A stretch of 16,635 bases of DNA from Bacillota bacterium (lineage in GTDB: Bacteria; Bacillota; Clostridia; Lachnospirales; Lachnospiraceae), in NCBI GenBank assembly GCA_023436765.1, contig JAEZHX010000085.1, positions 1 to 16,635 of the forward strand, written 5' to 3'. This document shows, one piece after another, positions 14,617 through 16,635 of the stretch; position 1 is the first letter of the stretch, and each line of letters starts with the position of its first letter. Below the pieces are notes generated by a model, which saw only the letters and a program-made list of their open reading frames with translations, was not told where the DNA came from and did no database searches. The translations under genes and the position numbers were made by a program.

Positions 14617-15752
14617 TAGCCAAACAAAGCAAGCAATACACCGGCTGCTACGGCAGAACCGATAACTCCGGCCACATTCGGCCCCATCGCAAACATGAGA
14701 AGGTAGTTGCCCGGATTTGCTTTCTGACCCTCCACCTGTGAAACCCTGGCTGCCATAGGTACGGCAGAGACACCTGCGGACCCAATCAGAGGGTTAACCT
14801 TGCCCTTGGTGATCCAGCACATCAATTTTCCAATCAGAAGACCTCCGACTGTACTGAACATGAAGGCCACCAGACCCAGAAATATTATTCCAAGGGTTTT
14901 TGGCTTAAGGAACTCTGAGCCGACAGCAGTAGCTCCTACGGTTACACCGAGGAAAATCGTTACGATATTGATCAGCGCATTCTGTACAGTTTCAGACAAG
15001 CGTTCCACAACGCCTGATTCCCTGAACAGGTTACCAAGCATCAGCATACCTATCAAAGGGGCTACGGAAGGCAGCAGCAGGATACATAATACCGACACGA
15101 CAATCGGGAATAATATCTTTTCCATTTTGGATACCTTGCGTAATTGAACCATTTGTATTTTTCGCTCTTTTTCAGTTGTCAGAAGTCTCATCAGCGGTGG
15201 CTGGATCAATGGAATGAGTGCCATATAGGAGTAAGCCGCTATTGCGATGGACGCCAAAAGCTTCGGAGCGAGTCGTATGGTAAGATAGATGGCGGTTGGC
15301 CCGTCTGCTCCGCCTATGATGCCGATGGAGGCAGCCTCCTCGGGAGTAAAGCCAATTAAAATAGCCACAACAAAAGCAACTGCGATACCAAACTGTGATC
15401 CGGCACCGATCAGCATACTGCTGGGGCGTGCGATCAACGGCCCGAAATCTGTCATTGCTCCGATTCCTAAGAATATAAGAGAGGGATATATTCCCTTTTT
15501 AACACCTAGGTATAAGTAATAAAGTAATCCGCCGGCTTCTGTGGAGCTGGCAGGAGCATCCATTAGGCCTGTCAAAGGTAAATTAACAAGAAGCATGCCA
15601 AATGCGATCGGTAATAAAAGAAGAGGCTCATATTTTCTTACTATTGCAAAATAGATCAGTACAAAGGCTACCAGCATCATGACTGCAGATTGCCAGGTCA
15701 TCGACGCAAAACCGGATGTTTCCCATATTTTAATCAATGAATCTATAAACAC
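14616..15752 (-). CDS. oadB: Na+-translocating decarboxylase beta subunit
   Basis: The beta subunit of a biotin-dependent sodium pump (oxaloacetate, methylmalonyl-CoA or glutaconyl-CoA decarboxylase), which couples decarboxylation of carboxybiotin to Na+ export. The 378-residue protein has about ten hydrophobic segments. Signature sequences are GIYPSLIFLGIGAMTDFGPL, IGIIGGADGPTAIY (about 145-158, with the Asp of the Na+ path), GVTVGATAVGSEFL, SAGVSAVPMAARV, and MGPNVAGVIGSAVAAG at the end. GTG at 15752 is the start, with GGGGG 8 bases upstream. The subunit type (OadB, MmdB or GcdB) cannot be told apart here. oadG is 47 bases upstream on the same strand. The alpha and biotin subunits are not in the window. 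Confidence 0.93.
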   Translation of the reverse strand: MFIDSLIKIWETSGFASMTWQSAVMMLVAFVLIYFAIVRKYEPLLLLPIAFGMLLVNLPLTGLMDAPASSTEAGGLLYYLYLGVKKGIYPSLIFLGIGAMTDFGPLIARPSSMLIGAGSQFGIAVAFVVAILIGFTPEEAASIGIIGGADGPTAIYLTIRLAPKLLASIAIAAYSYMALIPLIQPPLMRLLTTEKERKIQMVQLRKVSKMEKILFPIVVSVLCILLLPSVAPLIGMLMLGNLFRESGVVERLSETVQNALINIVTIFLGVTVGATAVGSEFLKPKTLGIIFLGLVAFMFSTVGGLLIGKLMCWITKGKVNPLIGSAGVSAVPMAARVSQVEGQKANPGNYLLMFAMGPNVAGVIGSAVAAGVLLALFG

Positions 15753-15799
15753 TTATTGTCCCCCTTTGCTTTTTGAACATCAATGTGAATAACAGGCTA

Positions 15800-15946
15800 T
15801 CAGTCAGAATCAGTAGAGTGATTTCTGCTTTCTAATAAACGAACGACTGAGGAAAATAACCGCAGGATAGCCCACAGCAAGCCCAGTACAACAAAAACAA
15901 CAGCCATACAGAATAATGCAACCAATACACTTTCAATGAAAGACAC
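15800..15946 (-). CDS. oadG: OadG-type gamma subunit of sodium pump decarboxylase
   Basis: A 48-residue protein with a short N-terminus (VSFIESVLVALFC), a single membrane helix (about residues 5-28) and a charged tail ending in RNHSTDSD. Size, single helix and position directly before oadB identify it as the gamma subunit, which anchors the alpha subunit and aids assembly in this enzyme family. I chose GTG at 15946 because GGGAGG lies 8 bases before it; an ATG further upstream would add 15 residues that do not look like part of the protein. Too short for sequence motifs to prove the call. Confidence 0.75.
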   Translation of the reverse strand: MSFIESVLVALFCMAVVFVVLGLLWAILRLFSSVVRLLESRNHSTDSD

Positions 15947-15990
15947 TTGTTTTACCTCCCTTCCATCATGATGATCAGGCTGACAGTGCA

Positions 15991-16020
15991 TAAAAAAAGA
16001 GAGCTTTCTTAAAAGCTCTC
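15991..16020 (-). terminator. Intrinsic terminator in the oadG leader
   Basis: On the minus strand GAGAGCTTT, four bases, AAAGCTCTC, then seven T: a perfect 9-bp terminator. It lies between the promoter at 16088-16116 and oadG, 45 bases before its start. No gene lies upstream to be terminated, so it is probably an attenuator. Confidence 0.85.
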
Positions 16021-16081
16021 CACCCTAAAGCCAAAACTTGAAACAGTAATATACTGCCAACCGGAAAAATAATCACTATAA
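16021..16081 (-). promoter_or_regulatory. Candidate structured leader RNA of oadGB
   Basis: Between the predicted transcript start (about 16081) and the terminator lie about 60 bases with a CAGTA-TAT-TACTG hairpin, a CCGG and GGTTGGC stretch, and a GCTTT that could pair with AAAGC of the terminator to prevent it. This is the layout of an attenuation-type riboswitch. I recognise no known class. It controls a sodium pump, so a Na+ or metabolite sensor is a hypothesis. Confidence 0.35.
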
Positions 16082-16087
16082 TGTGAA

Positions 16088-16116
16088 ATGTTAACACGAA
16101 CTTTTTGGGAAGTCAA
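16088..16116 (-). promoter_or_regulatory. Promoter of the oadGB operon
   Basis: TTGACT (16116-16111), 17 bases, TAACAT (16093-16088) on the minus strand. It is a strong sigma-A promoter about 140 bases before oadG. Confidence 0.65.
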
Positions 16117-16216
16117 TCCTATTATGTAATAAATTTCGCGTATCGGCAATGGTTCCAAAAGAGAAGAGGGGTTTTCTGCGTAGAATTTTCATTGTTATTC
16201 TGCAGAGCTGCAGTAA

Positions 16217-16324
16217 GCGGAAGAACAGCAGCACAGGCTAAAGACGGAGCTTAAGAATATTATGAAAAAGAATAAGGTAACAGATGAGGAGATGAAGGGC
16301 TTATTACTGGATGAGCAGAGATAA
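16217..16324 (+). pseudogene. Possible gene remnant
   Basis: After a stop at 16214 the plus-strand frame reads about 35 charged codons ending at 16324, with EEQQHRLKTELK and KNKVTDEEMKGLLLDEQR. The composition looks like a protein C-terminus rather than noise. No start with a good ribosome binding site and no upstream frame of length are present. Family unknown; it may be chance. Confidence 0.2.
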
Positions 16325-16374
16325 TCAGGAGAATAGTCCGGTGGCATATGTATCCGATTCTGAGGAAATGACAT

Positions 16375-16417
16375 AATAAACAGATACCAAGTGGGATAAC
16401 CATGGTATCTGTTTATT
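16375..16417. terminator. Long perfect hairpin, terminator-like
   Basis: AATAAACAGATACCA (16375-16389) pairs perfectly with TGGTATCTGTTTATT (16403-16417), a 15-bp stem with a 13-base loop. The T-rich end of the stem serves as a U tract on either strand. It probably ends the NlpC/P60 transcript on the minus strand. Confidence 0.65.
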
Positions 16418-16425
16418 GATATACG

Positions 16426-16456
16426 ATGAATGAATGCCAGCCTGGCATTCATTCAT
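16426..16456. repeat. 31-base perfect palindrome
   Basis: ATGAATGAATGCCAG, one base, then its exact reverse complement. As RNA it would give an 11- to 13-bp hairpin with a small loop. No T run follows on either strand. It lies 36 bases after the NlpC/P60 stop codon and beside another hairpin. It may be an mRNA 3' stabiliser or an operator. Confidence 0.7.
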
Positions 16457-16492
16457 ATATAGTTAGGCATACAATTTATTGATGATAAGAAA

Positions 16493-16635
16493 TTATAGAT
16501 CAATATATGTGACCGCTTTATATGGTTTACGATAGTTATATTCCGATACCATAATACCTGAGTTCTTGTTGCTGGCGTGGAGTACCTTATCTTCACCGAT
16601 ATACAGGGCGACATGGTTGATTACTCCATCTTTAC
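16493..16635 (-). CDS. NlpC/P60 cell-wall hydrolase, C-terminal end only
   Basis: The last 47 codons of a gene that enters from the right edge of the window. The residues KDGVINHVALYIGEDKVLHA show the C-terminal half of an NlpC/P60 (endopeptidase) domain: the His in NHVALYIG is the second catalytic residue, and the VLHAS turn is typical. The protein ends in YRKPYKAVTYIDL. NlpC/P60 enzymes cut the D-gamma-Glu to diamino acid bond in murein peptides, usually outside the cell. The catalytic Cys, any signal peptide and any SH3 or repeat domains lie outside the window. Confidence 0.85.
   Translation of the reverse strand, partial: KDGVINHVALYIGEDKVLHASNKNSGIMVSEYNYRKPYKAVTYIDL

Noticed and set aside
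16021..16035. AGGGTGG on the minus strand as a T-box signature
   Set aside because: The ACCGCG part and the long specifier stem are missing, the leader is too short, and the downstream genes are not amino-acid related.

Overview
The window looks like chromosomal DNA of a spore-forming, anaerobic, moderately low-GC Firmicute, most likely a Lachnospiraceae-type clostridium. Supporting signs are strong GGAGG-type ribosome binding sites, several GTG and TTG starts, a DUF421/DUF4363 pair, a feoAB locus with a divergent DtxR-family regulator, a Na+-translocating decarboxylase beta subunit, and a Tyr/Pro/Asn-rich cupin of spore-coat-like composition. No rRNA, tRNA, CRISPR array or insertion sequence was seen.

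Layout. 1-1205 (-): a class III PLP aminotransferase cut by the window edge, more AT-rich in feel than the rest. 1426-1716 (+): a holin-like two-helix membrane protein, then a structured 3' region and a terminator. 1836-2973 (-): DUF421 and DUF4363 membrane proteins as a likely operon, with a sequence resembling a forespore (sigma-G) promoter in front. 3172-4293 (+): an unrecognised protein with a C-terminal four-cysteine cluster. 4324-5379 (-): a secreted, membrane-anchored Ntn hydrolase. 5571-8065 (-): feoB and feoA for ferrous iron uptake, divergent from a DtxR/MntR-like regulator at 8212-8706 (+), with a palindrome between them that is a good operator candidate. 8868-9479 (-): the cupin.

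9667-9792 (+) is a broken PadR-type regulator gene whose promoter and possible operator survive. Directly behind it, 9815-11581 (+) is the most unusual gene here: one frame encoding an aspartate/glutamate racemase joined to an S66 (LD-carboxypeptidase/MccF-like) serine peptidase, with the expected catalytic residues of both. A MraY-like glycosyltransferase (11774-12745), a SAM methyltransferase (12845-13591) and a PrcB-domain lipoprotein (13667-14527) follow on the same strand. The right end is on the minus strand: oadB and a tiny oadG behind a promoter, a leader RNA and an internal terminator; then about 470 bases without a clear gene but with two long perfect hairpins; then the C-terminus of an NlpC/P60 cell-wall hydrolase entering from the right edge.

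How it fits together. Cell-envelope work recurs: the holin-like protein, the racemase-S66 fusion, the MraY-like enzyme, the lipoprotein and NlpC/P60. The fusion and the MraY-like gene are neighbours, so D-amino-acid and muropeptide metabolism, or protection against an aspartyl-containing toxic peptide or nucleotide, are reasonable hypotheses. Nothing in the sequence proves either. FeoA, FeoB and the DtxR-like protein form an ordinary iron-uptake module. The two sporulation-type promoter matches (in front of DUF421 and the cupin) are pattern-level inferences.
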